A DNA stretch of 64,000 nt from UBA9300 sp964577305 (GCA_964577305.1 CAZNYS010000001.1:124001-188000), one strand, 5' to 3'. Positions 8,379 through 18,463 are shown, counted from the stretch's first letter. Program-made: numbers and translations. The notes: a model not told the origin generated them from the letters alone.

Positions 8379-10127
8379 TTATCCGACCATTAAATTAATT
8401 TCCGGAAAGTTATAACTTTCATCCTCACGTTCTTCACTTAAGGCAATTGCAAATGTAAAAAGTCCTATTCTTCCGGCAAACATCACTAAAACGATAATGA
8501 TTTTTCCTGCCAGGCTGAGTTCCGGGGTAATACCCCTGGTAAGACCAACAGTTCCGAAAGCTGAGATGATTTCAAATAAAATATCAGAAAAGGCCTGATC
8601 TTCCGTCAGTGTCATTACGAATAAGGCGAAAAATATCAGGAGGATGGAAACAAGTAAGACGATAAATGCCTTTCTGACCGTCCTCCCGGGGACAGTATTC
8701 CAGCCTATTTCCACCCTCTTTTTGCCCATGACATAAGCTCGTAAGGTTGCCATTACAGTTAATGCTGTTGTCAGTTTAATACCGCCTGAAGTGGAATTGG
8801 GGGCACCTCCGATATACATCAGAAAGATGACAACCATCAGAGCAGGGATTGCCAGATTTGCAATAGGGATGTTAGAAAACCCTGCAGTACGGGCAGTTAT
8901 GCTCAGGAACAGGGCATTGATCATCTGTTTGCCGAAAGTGAGAGACTTCCAGTGAGGATATTGGATTACCCAAACAAGTAATGCACCTGACAGGATCATT
9001 ATAAGGGTAGCAAAGAGAATTATTTTTGTTTGCAGGGTCAGTCCTTTCCTTTGTACCATTTTAATTTCCCCGAAATGAAAGATGTCTGAAAAAGTATAGA
9101 AACCGAGTCCCCCGCAGACAATTAAAAACATGATAGTTATGAGTGATATGATATTAAAATGATAACCGGGAGTTTCCAGTCCATCCGGAAAAATGCTGAA
9201 TCCGGCATTACAATATGCACTGACGGAATGAAAAATGGCACTGAAGATCCTCTCAAATTCAGTTAAACCAAGATCTTTCCATGAAAAATAAAGCCCGATA
9301 GCACCTGCCAGTTCCGTAATGAAGGTTAATGCAACAATGGCTTTGAGAATTGATGTCAGTGAGCTGAAGTTCTCGCTATCCAACACTTCCCGGACAATGA
9401 TCTGGTCCCTCAGCCGGAATCCCCTTTGAATAAACAGTGCTATAAATGATGTGAGGGTAATGATTCCCAGACCACCGAGCTGGATCAGTAATAAAATAAA
9501 TACCTGCCCTTCAAAGGTAAATACCCGGGAAATATTTAAAGTCGTCAATCCCGTGACACATACTGCCGATGTTGAAGTAAAAAATGCATTGATCCATGTA
9601 ATTCCGGAATACGTTGCTTTCGGCATCTTCAATATGAAAGTTCCGGCAATGATAACGATCAGATAAGAAATCATCAGTATTTTTGCCGGACTCATGGAAA
9701 AGAAGAGCCATTTTTCCCTGGTTCTGGCCAGGGAGATAATACCATTTATTACTATATAGATTTGAATGAGGACAAAATATATATTGATAAAACTGTGTGA
9801 GGTGGTTCTTTTTAAAAGGTAATGGGGCTCTTCGATTGAAATAATTTCTTCAACAATTATGGATATGATGAAAAGGAATAACAGGATAAACTCAAATGGA
9901 GAATGCCGGATATATTTCCATTTATTATCACTGATGAAAAATTTCAAGAGCAGGGAGATAACGAAAAAGCCAGCAATGATCTGATCAACAATAAAAAGGT
10001 TTATCAGCCACTGATCGGATAAATGAAATCCGTATTTCAGGAAAAGTGAGGTGAAGGCTGCAATCCCAAAAACTGGTGTGACAAAACCAGTTATTTGATT
10101 GATCCGGTTTTGAGTGCTTAGTTTCAT
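8379..10127 (-). CDS. trkH: TrkH/KtrB-type potassium uptake membrane subunit
   Basis: A 582-residue polytopic membrane protein. Its four pore loops each carry a filter glycine segment: TSAVCVTGLT, VSAYCNAGFS, TARTAGFSN and SAFGTVGLT. There are extra N-terminal membrane helices (about residues 10-170) before the conserved M1 segment, as in many Bacteroidota TrkH proteins. It takes up K+ across the inner membrane under control of the RCK subunit encoded 2 nt downstream. It is divergent from the OmpR-type regulator at 10368, with a 240-bp A+T-rich gap between them. Confidence 0.92.
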   Translation of the reverse strand: MKLSTQNRINQITGFVTPVFGIAAFTSLFLKYGFHLSDQWLINLFIVDQIIAGFFVISLLLKFFISDNKWKYIRHSPFEFILLFLFIISIIVEEIISIEEPHYLLKRTTSHSFINIYFVLIQIYIVINGIISLARTREKWLFFSMSPAKILMISYLIVIIAGTFILKMPKATYSGITWINAFFTSTSAVCVTGLTTLNISRVFTFEGQVFILLLIQLGGLGIITLTSFIALFIQRGFRLRDQIIVREVLDSENFSSLTSILKAIVALTFITELAGAIGLYFSWKDLGLTEFERIFSAIFHSVSAYCNAGFSIFPDGLETPGYHFNIISLITIMFLIVCGGLGFYTFSDIFHFGEIKMVQRKGLTLQTKIILFATLIMILSGALLVWVIQYPHWKSLTFGKQMINALFLSITARTAGFSNIPIANLAIPALMVVIFLMYIGGAPNSTSGGIKLTTALTVMATLRAYVMGKKRVEIGWNTVPGRTVRKAFIVLLVSILLIFFALFVMTLTEDQAFSDILFEIISAFGTVGLTRGITPELSLAGKIIIVLVMFAGRIGLFTFAIALSEEREDESYNFPEINLMVG

Positions 10128-10325
10128 CTGGTAGCCAGCAGGTTGTCGTTAAATCGAACCATTTATTATCTGGAAATCATTCAGTTTTTGTTTTAAAACT
10201 ATGAATGTAACAATTCATATTCAATATAAATATAGTTAAAGTGCGGGGTTTTTATTCTTTTTCAATATGTTCTACCCATAACCTCAATAAACAGGCAGAC
10301 ATGAAATTTTTCTTAAATTTAGGGG

Positions 10326-10337
10326 ATTCTTTAGAAT
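10326..10337. promoter_or_regulatory. Candidate operator: palindrome ATTCTTTAGAAT upstream of the response regulator
   Basis: ATTCT-TT-AGAAT is an inverted repeat 30 nt before the regulator ATG (10368). A near copy, ATTC-CTTTA-GAAT, lies at 12377-12389 before the PepSY lipoprotein gene of the same locus. Finding the motif in front of both genes suggests a site for the OmpR-type regulator encoded here; this is inference. The 240-bp gap (10128-10367) also has to hold the trkH promoter; I see no other clear element in it. Confidence 0.4.
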
Positions 10338-10367
10338 TCCTTCAGGATTTAAAGGTTCTTTTGTACC

Positions 10368-11045
10368 ATGAAAGTGTTAGTCATAGAAGATGAGGTTGAT
10401 TTACTCATTTCGATAAGCAACTACCTGGGTAAAGAAAATTACATTTGCGAGTTAGCAGATAATTACCGCAAAGCCTGGGAAAAATTATCCATTTATGAGT
10501 ACGATATTATTCTTCTTGATATTACTTTACCGGACGGGAATGGTCTTGAACTGATGAAGACAATTAAACAATTTCAAATCAAGGCAGGAGTCATCATTAT
10601 CTCTGCAAAAAATTCTCTGGACGATAAGATTCATGGCCTGGACCTGGGTGCTGATGATTACATGACAAAACCGTTTCAACTTTCAGAATTGAATTCCAGG
10701 ATCAAAGCTGTACTCAGGCGGCGCCATTTTGGTGGGACAGCTGTTATTACTTTTAATGAATTGTCGATTGACACAAATGGCAGGAGGGTAACCGTGAAGG
10801 GTGAGGAGATTAATCTAACTCCCAGGGAATATGATCTGTTGTTGTTCTTTCTAATTAACAAAAACAGGGTATTGACAAAAGAAGTCATTGCCGAACATTT
10901 ATGGGCCGACCAGATTGAAATGGTTGATAACTTCGATTTTATTTACACCCACTTGAATAACCTTCGCAGGAAAATAAAAACCCTTGGGGGGGTTGATTAT
11001 ATCAAAACAATATACGGAATGGGCTATAAATTTTCTGACCTATGA
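10368..11045 (+). CDS. OmpR/PhoB-family response regulator
   Basis: A 225-residue regulator. The receiver domain shows E7-D8 and phosphoacceptor D51 (IILLDITLPDG), with the K of MTKPF near residue 102. The C-terminal winged-helix Trans_reg_C domain (about 128-222) has LTPREYDLLLFF and the terminal YIKTIYGMGYKF hairpin. Its stop overlaps the start of the kinase gene by 4 nt (ATGA), so the two are translationally coupled. No Shine-Dalgarno sequence is seen before the ATG. The downstream PepSY lipoprotein and barrel protein are the likely regulon. Confidence 0.93.
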   Translation: MKVLVIEDEVDLLISISNYLGKENYICELADNYRKAWEKLSIYEYDIILLDITLPDGNGLELMKTIKQFQIKAGVIIISAKNSLDDKIHGLDLGADDYMTKPFQLSELNSRIKAVLRRRHFGGTAVITFNELSIDTNGRRVTVKGEEINLTPREYDLLLFFLINKNRVLTKEVIAEHLWADQIEMVDNFDFIYTHLNNLRRKIKTLGGVDYIKTIYGMGYKFSDL

Positions 11046-12301
11046 AATTCCTTACCAAAATAAACCGTAATTACCTGGTCCTGTTCACCGCCATTCTCTT
11101 TATAAGTTCGGTAGCGGGATATTTTATTTTGCGCCATGTAATCGTGAATGCAACCAGGGAATCTCTGCTTGAAAAGAAAAGAATGCTCATTGAACAAATC
11201 CGGGAGATAGGGGAGATCAGCAACCTTTATCCGCTCCTTGAAGTGCAGAAATTAGACCGGTTATCAGGCCGCGAGCCTGGTTTTTCATTGATTTTGATAA
11301 ATAATATGACAGAGGATGAACTGGAACCGTATATTGAATATTCAGAGGAGTTAAAAATCGGCGATTCGTTGTATTCGTTAAAATTACGTCAATCGTCCTT
11401 TGAAAGTGAAGATCTTATCATCATTTTATCCCTTTCTTTGTTCACCATCATTTTCTTTTCCCTGGGAATATCATTTTTCATCAGCAGACGAATGAACAGG
11501 ACTATATGGACTGATTTCGAAAGGAACCTGGAAACCATCGAACATTTTAATTTTAGTAAGGATAAAAAAATTCCCCTTGTGCATACGGATATTGAAGAGT
11601 TTGACCGTTTAAACCGGGTAATTGAAAACCTGACAGAAAAATTAAGTGCCGATTACCTTTCTCTTAAAGAATTCACAGAAAATGCATCGCACGAAATTCA
11701 AACACCTTTATCTGTTGCCTTGCTTCAATTAGATGAAGCTTTACAGAATAATCTGAACGAAGAGGTTTTTAAGAAAACAATAACAGCCATAAAGGCACTT
11801 AAACGGCTTTCTTCACTCAATCAGAGTCTGCTATTGCTGGCTAAAATTGAGAACAAACAATTTAACGTTGATGCAGAGGTTTCGATGAACGATCTAATCA
11901 AAAGAAAAATAAAAGAGTTTGAAACCCTTTTTGAAATAAAAAAACTTCATGTTGAGGTTACTTATGATCAGGATTTCATGTTGAAAATTAATACGCAACT
12001 GGCTGATATCCTGTTGAATAATTTACTCTCAAACGCCATCAACCACAACCTGGAAGGAGGAACCATTCACCTGGATATAAACCCGGACGGATTAAAAATC
12101 TGCAACACGGGCAATCCAAATACGTTGACCAATGATACGGTGTTTAACCGATTCTCCAAAGGAAATTCAAAATCATACGGACTGGGTTTGGCGATAGTAA
12201 AAAAGATATGCGATACCAATTATCTGGATATTAAGTATGAGAAAAATGATATGCACTGTTTTACTATCACAAAAAATTCTCAGATGTCCTCTGAAAAATG
12301 A
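11042..12301 (+). CDS. Two-component sensor histidine kinase (HisKA/HATPase_c)
   Basis: A 419-residue membrane kinase. TM1 is at about 11-31 and TM2 at about 124-147, enclosing a short periplasmic sensor of about 90 residues. A HAMP-like linker follows, then a HisKA domain with H217 in ENASHEIQTPLS, then HATPase_c with N (NNLLSNAINHN) and a GLGLAI box. It overlaps the regulator gene by 4 nt. The phosphoacceptor box has HEIQTP rather than the usual HELRTP, a variant typical of RR-HK pairs in Bacteroidota. The signal is unknown; its position before an RND efflux operon and PepSY/OMP genes fits an envelope or metal stress sensor. Confidence 0.92.
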   Translation: MKFLTKINRNYLVLFTAILFISSVAGYFILRHVIVNATRESLLEKKRMLIEQIREIGEISNLYPLLEVQKLDRLSGREPGFSLILINNMTEDELEPYIEYSEELKIGDSLYSLKLRQSSFESEDLIIILSLSLFTIIFFSLGISFFISRRMNRTIWTDFERNLETIEHFNFSKDKKIPLVHTDIEEFDRLNRVIENLTEKLSADYLSLKEFTENASHEIQTPLSVALLQLDEALQNNLNEEVFKKTITAIKALKRLSSLNQSLLLLAKIENKQFNVDAEVSMNDLIKRKIKEFETLFEIKKLHVEVTYDQDFMLKINTQLADILLNNLLSNAINHNLEGGTIHLDINPDGLKICNTGNPNTLTNDTVFNRFSKGNSKSYGLGLAIVKKICDTNYLDIKYEKNDMHCFTITKNSQMSSEK

Positions 12302-12376
12302 TTCACAACAATATGTCAGTCTGATCAATTCTCCTGCTTTGAAAAACCTGCAGGCAGAGGTTTATACAACTTGAAA

Positions 12377-12404
12377 ATTCCTTTAGAATTACTCTGTAGC
12401 TTTA
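12377..12404 (+). promoter_or_regulatory. Candidate promoter and operator of the PepSY lipoprotein gene
   Basis: TAGCTTTA at 12397-12404 matches TAnnTTTG in seven of eight positions, 30 nt before the ATG at 12435. The imperfect palindrome ATTC-CTTTA-GAAT (12377-12389) lies directly upstream of it. A TTG is present at 12371-12373. The palindrome matches the one at 10326-10337 before the regulator gene, which suggests control by the linked two-component system. Confidence 0.45.
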
Positions 12405-12434
12405 CACAATTAATAACCAAAAAATGTCAGAAAA

Positions 12435-12926
12435 ATGAAAAATCTGTCTTTTTTAATGGCAACCATTGTTATGCTAAGTTTTGTAGCATGCAATCAATCC
12501 GCACTTGACATTCCGTCTGAAGTTCAAGATGCTTTTAATAAAAAATTTCCTGATGCAACCATGGTGAAATGGGATAAAGAAAGTGAATCAGAATGGGAAG
12601 CAGAATTTCAGTTAGCAGGAACAAAATATACGGCTAGCTTTGACCCAACAGGGCAATGGATGGAATCTGAGTATGAAATCTCCAGTAATGATATTCCTGC
12701 TGCAGTAGCACAGACACTGGAAACTGAGTTTGCCTCATATGAGATTGAAAAATCTGAAGTTACCGAGAATGCAGAAGGTAAAGTATATGAATTTGAATTG
12801 AAAAAGGGGAAAGAAGAGATAGGAATATCTATTGATGTTAACGGCAAGGTTCTGCAGAAAGAGGAATCAGAAGACGAGGAAGGTGAAGAAGCTGAAGAAG
12901 GTGAAGAAGAAGAAGAAGAAGATTAG
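12435..12926 (+). CDS. PepSY-like lipoprotein with acidic C-terminal tail
   Basis: A 163-residue predicted lipoprotein: signal peptide ending in lipobox SFVAC with C19. Two PepSY-like (DUF2874-type) repeats follow, each with the pattern of an amphipathic helix then FPDATMVKW / FASYEIEKSEV strands (about residues 27-85 and 90-140). The last roughly 20 residues are almost only Glu and Asp. Such proteins in Bacteroidota usually sit beside OmpR/HK pairs, as here. PepSY-like repeats are thought to act as inhibitory or chaperone modules, but no function is proven. The poly-acidic tail could bind divalent cations; that is inference. It may be co-transcribed with the barrel gene 46 nt downstream. Confidence 0.82.
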   Translation: MKNLSFLMATIVMLSFVACNQSALDIPSEVQDAFNKKFPDATMVKWDKESESEWEAEFQLAGTKYTASFDPTGQWMESEYEISSNDIPAAVAQTLETEFASYEIEKSEVTENAEGKVYEFELKKGKEEIGISIDVNGKVLQKEESEDEEGEEAEEGEEEEEED

Positions 12927-12972
12927 TTGAATAAAAATAAGATTTAATTTTCACGGGTTAATAATTCCCTCT

Positions 12973-15363
12973 ATGTTTATCTTTCACCTGCAGAAAGACT
13001 TCGTGCTGCCGGTTATCGTGTTATTTTGGTTGTGTCCAGCCACCCTTGCCCAGAATTCATCAATTAAAGGTTTTGTATTTGAAAAAGAAAGTGGCGAATC
13101 TCTGGCTGGAGCATCCGTTACTCTTTATCATCTGGGTGATTCATCGATGGTTGCCGGCACTGTTGCTGATACGGCCGGGATGTTTGAGATAAAACCTGTT
13201 CCGCAGGGCACCTACCTGCTGGAAATCAGCTTTATAGGGTTCAATACTAAAATAATCAATGTAACAATTACCAATGAACCCGGGAACCTGGGAGCCTTTT
13301 ACCTTGAACCCTCTGAAATCCTCCTCGGCGAAGTGATAGTCACGGCCCCCAGATCTGCTCTGGTTAATCAGCTGGATAAAAAGGTTTACAACGTGGAGGA
13401 AGACATCCTGGCTGAATCGGGTTCAGTGAGTGAAATATTGCAGAACATTCCTTCACTTTCCGTGGATATTGATGGCAATATCACCCTTCGAAACACCGGC
13501 AATATAACTTTTTTTGTCAATGGCAGGCCTTCAGCCATGCTGCGCAGGAATCCTGCCTCCGTGCTGGAACAGATGCCGGCAAATTCCATTGAACGCATTG
13601 AGATAATTACCAATCCATCGGCCAGATACCGCCCTGATGGGATCGGTGGCATCATTAACATAGTAATGAAGAAGGAAACCCGGGAAGGTATAAATGGTCA
13701 GGTAACGGTAAATGCGGGTACTGAAAAAAGGTATAATGGTCATGTAACACTGAATTATGCTACAGAGAGGCTTAAATTATTTGGTAATTATGGGCTCCGG
13801 CATTCTGCAGGAACCCGCCTTTATACCGATGACCGCACCTACAGGGATCCAGATGACGCATCTGTCACCAACATTTACAACGAATCGGGCAGTTCTACTT
13901 CAGACGCCCTGTCTCATAACCTGTTTGGCGGGGTGAGCTATAAGATGAATGACTACAACAGTATTGAGCTTTCAGGTACTTATTATCTTCAGAACTCTTT
14001 TCACAGAAGAACTTCTGAAATATCTGTGGCTGATTCCGTTAATAATCCTGAGAATAAGTTTACAGACATCCAGACTAATGATGAATTTGAAGAGGAGGGG
14101 GAAGTTAGCCTGATATATGAACATATATTCAATAATAATGAGGACCACACACTTTCAATTGAGGCTGCATATTCCAGATTTGATGAGAGGGAGGACCTTA
14201 AATTCAGGCAGGAATATACATTTCCGGATAACCATTCAGAATACAGCGGAAACCTTGTTAAGAAAAGCGGCAACCAGCAGGAGATTCTCATGGATTATGC
14301 ACTTCCTTTAGGCGAAGAGGGTGAATTTGAAAGCGGGTATGCAGGTGAGTTTGTACTGGAAGATATCCGTTATACAGGGGAGGCTTCCACCAGCAGGTTC
14401 CTTCTAAATATGCAGATACATGCCCTGTATGCACTTATCGGGATGCCACTGGAAGATTTCAGTTTTAAAGCTGGCCTGAGGGCTGAGCAGACTTATATCG
14501 ATTCACACCTGAGGATCCCAATTGACTCGTTGATACCGAACAGGTATTTCAAGCTTTTCCCAACCCTGCACCTGGGCTATGCATTAAATGATAACAACGA
14601 GCTCTCATTAAGCTACTCAAAAAGGATTAACCGGCCGGATGCAGATGAACTGAATCCATACCCCGAATATTCAGACCCCAGGAATGCAGAGTCGGGCAAT
14701 CCGGCCTTAAAGCCTGAACAGATCCATTCACTGGAGCTGGGATACCAGCTACGCCATCGAACAGGGAATCTGACAGGCACCCTTTATTACCGGTATAGAT
14801 ATGATGCCTTCACAACTATTTACAGCAATATAGCGGACAGTGTGGTGCTCAGATCAATCGCCAATTTAAATACCCAGGATGCCTTTGGGTTTGAGTTGGT
14901 GGTCTCAGGGAACATTCTGAAAAACTGGAAGTTCGATCTGACTGGCAACCTGTTTTATACAACGATTGATGCTTCCGGTTTAGGGTTTTCAAAAGACAAA
15001 TCGACGGTTTCGGGGAATGTCAAAGCTTACTCCCTGGTCAGCTTCGGGGAAAAGACATTTATCCAGGTCAATGGTTTTTATTACTTTCCCACGATTACCC
15101 CTCAGGGAAAGAGGGACCACTATTTCTATTTAAATGCCGGGATCAAGCAGCAGATTTTTAGCAACAGGGCCTCACTGACTCTCACTGTTTCGGACATCTT
15201 CCAAACATACCGTATCAGGAATGTTATCAGTTCAAATGAACTGGACCGGATCACTACCAGCAGGCGAAGACTACCCGTGGTATACCTTGGCTTTACATGG
15301 AGGTTCAACAATTACGGGGAACCTCAGAAACTTGAATACGAAGAAGAAGGGCTTGTAAAATGA
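12973..15363 (+). CDS. TonB-receptor-like outer membrane beta-barrel protein (PF14905 type)
   Basis: A 796-residue exported protein. The signal peptide is residues 1-26 (...CPATLAQ). A CarboxypepD_reg-like domain follows at about 30-110 (SIKGFVFEKESGESLAGASV), then a plug-like domain (about 120-230, NPSARYRPDGIGGIINIVMKK), then a beta-barrel of alternating aromatic/polar strands to the C-terminus (VYLGFTWRFNN near the end). Layout and sequence fit the 'outer membrane beta-barrel family protein' group rather than SusC. No TonB box is obvious. It lies 46 nt after the PepSY gene and converges, with a 16-nt gap, on the RND operon. The substrate is unknown; the linkage suggests metal- or envelope-related function. 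Confidence 0.85.
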   Translation: MFIFHLQKDFVLPVIVLFWLCPATLAQNSSIKGFVFEKESGESLAGASVTLYHLGDSSMVAGTVADTAGMFEIKPVPQGTYLLEISFIGFNTKIINVTITNEPGNLGAFYLEPSEILLGEVIVTAPRSALVNQLDKKVYNVEEDILAESGSVSEILQNIPSLSVDIDGNITLRNTGNITFFVNGRPSAMLRRNPASVLEQMPANSIERIEIITNPSARYRPDGIGGIINIVMKKETREGINGQVTVNAGTEKRYNGHVTLNYATERLKLFGNYGLRHSAGTRLYTDDRTYRDPDDASVTNIYNESGSSTSDALSHNLFGGVSYKMNDYNSIELSGTYYLQNSFHRRTSEISVADSVNNPENKFTDIQTNDEFEEEGEVSLIYEHIFNNNEDHTLSIEAAYSRFDEREDLKFRQEYTFPDNHSEYSGNLVKKSGNQQEILMDYALPLGEEGEFESGYAGEFVLEDIRYTGEASTSRFLLNMQIHALYALIGMPLEDFSFKAGLRAEQTYIDSHLRIPIDSLIPNRYFKLFPTLHLGYALNDNNELSLSYSKRINRPDADELNPYPEYSDPRNAESGNPALKPEQIHSLELGYQLRHRTGNLTGTLYYRYRYDAFTTIYSNIADSVVLRSIANLNTQDAFGFELVVSGNILKNWKFDLTGNLFYTTIDASGLGFSKDKSTVSGNVKAYSLVSFGEKTFIQVNGFYYFPTITPQGKRDHYFYLNAGIKQQIFSNRASLTLTVSDIFQTYRIRNVISSNELDRITTSRRRLPVVYLGFTWRFNNYGEPQKLEYEEEGLVK

Positions 15364-15379
15364 ATCCCGGCTCCCGGAT

Positions 15380-18300
15380 TCACCTGGATCCTATCTTCTT
15401 TTTGGAGGCAGCAGGTGAAAACTTCCAGTAGATCAGCGGCATCACGAAAAGATTAAGCAGTGCCGAACTGATCAGTCCGCCTAAAATGACCTGTGCCATG
15501 GGGTATTCGATCTCCTGGCCCGGTCTGTTCCCACCCACAATAATTGCCAGAAGTGCAAGTGCAGTGGTCAGTGCGGTCAGCAGGATGGGCATCAGTCGCT
15601 CCTTTGCCCCACGGATCACCAGGGGAAGCCCGAATTCCTGTCCTTCAATATTCTCAAGGTGACGGTAATGACTGATAAGCATAATGCTGTTACGGGCCGC
15701 AATCCCCAGTACGGTTATGAAACCGACCAATGAACCCAGGGATACCACTCCACCACTCAGCAATGCCGAAATCACTCCACCGGTCAGGGCAAAAGGCAAA
15801 CCTGCAAAAACGAGCACAGCAAGACGGGCTGAGCCGAAATCAGAATAAAGTATGATGAAGATCCCTATCAGCGACAGGATTGATAATCTGAGAATCCGGT
15901 TCCTTGCTTCCTGCTGGGCTGCATATTCACCCAGAAGTTCAGGATGGTAGCCCTGGTCGAAGGAAACTGTATTAAGTTCCGACTCAATATCATTCGCCAC
16001 ACTCCTGAGATCACGCCCCTTCACATTGCAGGTCACCTCCGTATATCTTGAGGCAAACTCCCGTGTGATCTGGTTTGGTACCGGTGAGACGATGACATCT
16101 GCCACTTCGTTCAAAGGGACAAAACCTCCCGTAGGAATATCCAGCATCAGTCTCTGAATGGCATTCAGATCAGATCTTACTTCAGGAGCTCCCCACACCA
16201 CAACATCAAAAATATTCTGATTTTCAAAAAACTCACCCACCTTCACTCCCTTCTGGTAAATGTTGACCGCTTCTCTGATCATACCGGCCGTAAGTCCGAA
16301 TTGTGCTGCCTTTTCAGTATTAACCTTTACTTCGATCTGTGGCACCATATCCTGCTGTTGTACTTTCAGATCTGTAACACCCTCTATATTCATAATGGCA
16401 TTTCTGACCTCTTCAGATTTGTTTCGGATGACCTGGAGATTTTCCCCATAAATACGCACAACAAGGGATGCACTTGACCCGGTCAGTACCTCCTTGATCC
16501 TTTCCCTCAGATAGGTAAGCAAATCACGATACAGGCCGGGATATCCATTGACCACTTCCTGGACCTCTCCCACTGTCTTCTCGTAATCAACATCAGGGTC
16601 AAGGCTGATCCAGAGTTCGGTAAAATTGGGGCCGACCACCTCATCCGCCACTTCTGCCCGGCCAATATGTGACCCGAAGTTCCTTACTCCGGGGATAGCA
16701 CGTAATTCCTTACTTACCCGGATGGTGATCCGGTCCATTGCTTCAATTGACACTCCTGGTTTTTCCACCCAGTGCATTAAGAAATCATATTCCTTGAAAT
16801 CCGGGAGGAACTCTTCTCCAAGAAATGGTAAGGTTATAAGGGTTGCTGCCAGAATAACACTGACAATCACGAACAATCGCCTCGGGAAACGGAGTATGGC
16901 GGATAATATTTTTTCATAGCCCGATTTTAGACGGGTCATGAAAATGGATTCTTTCTTTTCTGATGCTTTTGGCAAAAGGATAAGTGCAAGGGCCGGGGTC
17001 AGAATCAGGGCTACCATCAGGGAAGACATGATGGCAAGGATATACGAGATGGCCAGGGGACGGAAAAAGGAGCCGGACAATCCTCCCATAAAAATAACAG
17101 GTATCAATACCAGAACAACAATAAAACTACCGAACACAACGGCACTCCTGACTTCCAGGGATGCCTCTAGTACCACCTTAAAGCTGGAATCAGGCTTCTC
17201 TTTTTCCCTGTTTAGCCTGAGCCTTCGGATAATATTTTCTACATCGATGATCGCATCATCAACCAGTTCACCCAGGGCGATGATCAGTCCCGCCAGTACC
17301 ATGGTGTTTATGGTCCCCCCCTGATAATTCAATATCAGGGCGGCCGTGATTAGCGAGGTCGGAATGGCCAGGGCACTTATCAGAGCTGTTCTCCAGTCAT
17401 TCATGAAGAATACAAGTACAACGATCACCAGGATACAGCCTATCAACAATGCACGGTTAAGGTTATGCAGTGACATCTCTATGAATGTGGCAGGGCGGAA
17501 AATCGTTGAATCGATATCCAGACCCTTAAGTCCGGGTTTGAGATCTTCCAGTGTTTCTTCAATCTGATGAGTCACTTCAAGCGTATTACCCCAGGGTTGT
17601 TTTTCAACGATTAGCAGAAGACCGGGTTGATCGTTCACAATGGCATCACCGATGGCAGGGGGTGATCCTTCTGTGAGCTCTGCCAGATCCCCGAGTCTGA
17701 CAGGGACCCCTTCACGGAAAGTCACCGGAACATCAGCAAGGTCTTCCGGGGATTTGATTGTTGAAACGAACGAAACGGCCAGTCTCTGGTTCGGGGTATC
17801 CATGAATCCTCCTCCACCCATTTCAACTGCCTGGCGCACAGCTGTCACCACCTCTCCGGTTGATACACCATGCGTATGAAGGTGATTGGGATTGATCAGG
17901 ACCTGTATCTGGCGGTCCCTCTGTCCCCAGATGGCCACATTGGCCACTCCGGGTATGGCCATTAACCGGGGTCGTATGGTCCACTTGGCAAGGGTGGTCA
18001 TTTCCATCTGTGAGAGCGTGTCCGAGGTAATCCCTATTTTTAAGACCCGGCTGGTAGATGACAAAGGAGATAACATGACCGGGGGCCTGGCCACTCCTGG
18101 TAGCTCACCGGAAATAGCCGTTAATCTTTCCTGCACCATCTGGCGGGCTTGCATGATATCCGTTCCATCTTCAAAATAGAGGATAACAGAGGAAAGGCCG
18201 AGAACGGATTTGGACCTGATATGCTTCAGCCAGGAAACCCCGTTCATGGCATTCTCGATCGGTATGGTGACGAGAATTTCCACTTCGGCCGTTGATAATC

Positions 18301-18463
18301 CCGGGGTTTCTGTCTGTATCTCCACCAGCGGGGGAGCGAATTCAGGAAAGACGTCGAAATGGGCACGTCTGATAATACGAGTACCCGCTATGAGAAGCAA
18401 CATGGTCAGAACGACCACTGCCACCCTAAGGCGTAAAGCGTTGGATATTAGCCATTTCATCAT
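15380..18463 (-). CDS. RND efflux pump, CzcA/CusA (HME)-like inner membrane protein
   Basis: A 1027-residue RND transporter with the usual duplicated layout: TM1 at about 11-30, a large periplasmic porter domain (about 35-335), TM2-6, a second periplasmic loop (about 550-855), TM8-12. The acidic cluster in TM4 (GELVDDAIIDVENI) is the proton-relay region. The N-terminal stretch FPEFAPPLVEIQTETPGLS and overall length put it in the CzcA/CusA (heavy-metal) branch. Its start overlaps the membrane-fusion gene by 4 nt (ATGA). It is the last gene of the tolC-like/MFP/RND operon. The metal, or another substrate, cannot be told from the sequence. Confidence 0.9.
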   Translation of the reverse strand: MMKWLISNALRLRVAVVVLTMLLLIAGTRIIRRAHFDVFPEFAPPLVEIQTETPGLSTAEVEILVTIPIENAMNGVSWLKHIRSKSVLGLSSVILYFEDGTDIMQARQMVQERLTAISGELPGVARPPVMLSPLSSTSRVLKIGITSDTLSQMEMTTLAKWTIRPRLMAIPGVANVAIWGQRDRQIQVLINPNHLHTHGVSTGEVVTAVRQAVEMGGGGFMDTPNQRLAVSFVSTIKSPEDLADVPVTFREGVPVRLGDLAELTEGSPPAIGDAIVNDQPGLLLIVEKQPWGNTLEVTHQIEETLEDLKPGLKGLDIDSTIFRPATFIEMSLHNLNRALLIGCILVIVVLVFFMNDWRTALISALAIPTSLITAALILNYQGGTINTMVLAGLIIALGELVDDAIIDVENIIRRLRLNREKEKPDSSFKVVLEASLEVRSAVVFGSFIVVLVLIPVIFMGGLSGSFFRPLAISYILAIMSSLMVALILTPALALILLPKASEKKESIFMTRLKSGYEKILSAILRFPRRLFVIVSVILAATLITLPFLGEEFLPDFKEYDFLMHWVEKPGVSIEAMDRITIRVSKELRAIPGVRNFGSHIGRAEVADEVVGPNFTELWISLDPDVDYEKTVGEVQEVVNGYPGLYRDLLTYLRERIKEVLTGSSASLVVRIYGENLQVIRNKSEEVRNAIMNIEGVTDLKVQQQDMVPQIEVKVNTEKAAQFGLTAGMIREAVNIYQKGVKVGEFFENQNIFDVVVWGAPEVRSDLNAIQRLMLDIPTGGFVPLNEVADVIVSPVPNQITREFASRYTEVTCNVKGRDLRSVANDIESELNTVSFDQGYHPELLGEYAAQQEARNRILRLSILSLIGIFIILYSDFGSARLAVLVFAGLPFALTGGVISALLSGGVVSLGSLVGFITVLGIAARNSIMLISHYRHLENIEGQEFGLPLVIRGAKERLMPILLTALTTALALLAIIVGGNRPGQEIEYPMAQVILGGLISSALLNLFVMPLIYWKFSPAASKKKIGSR

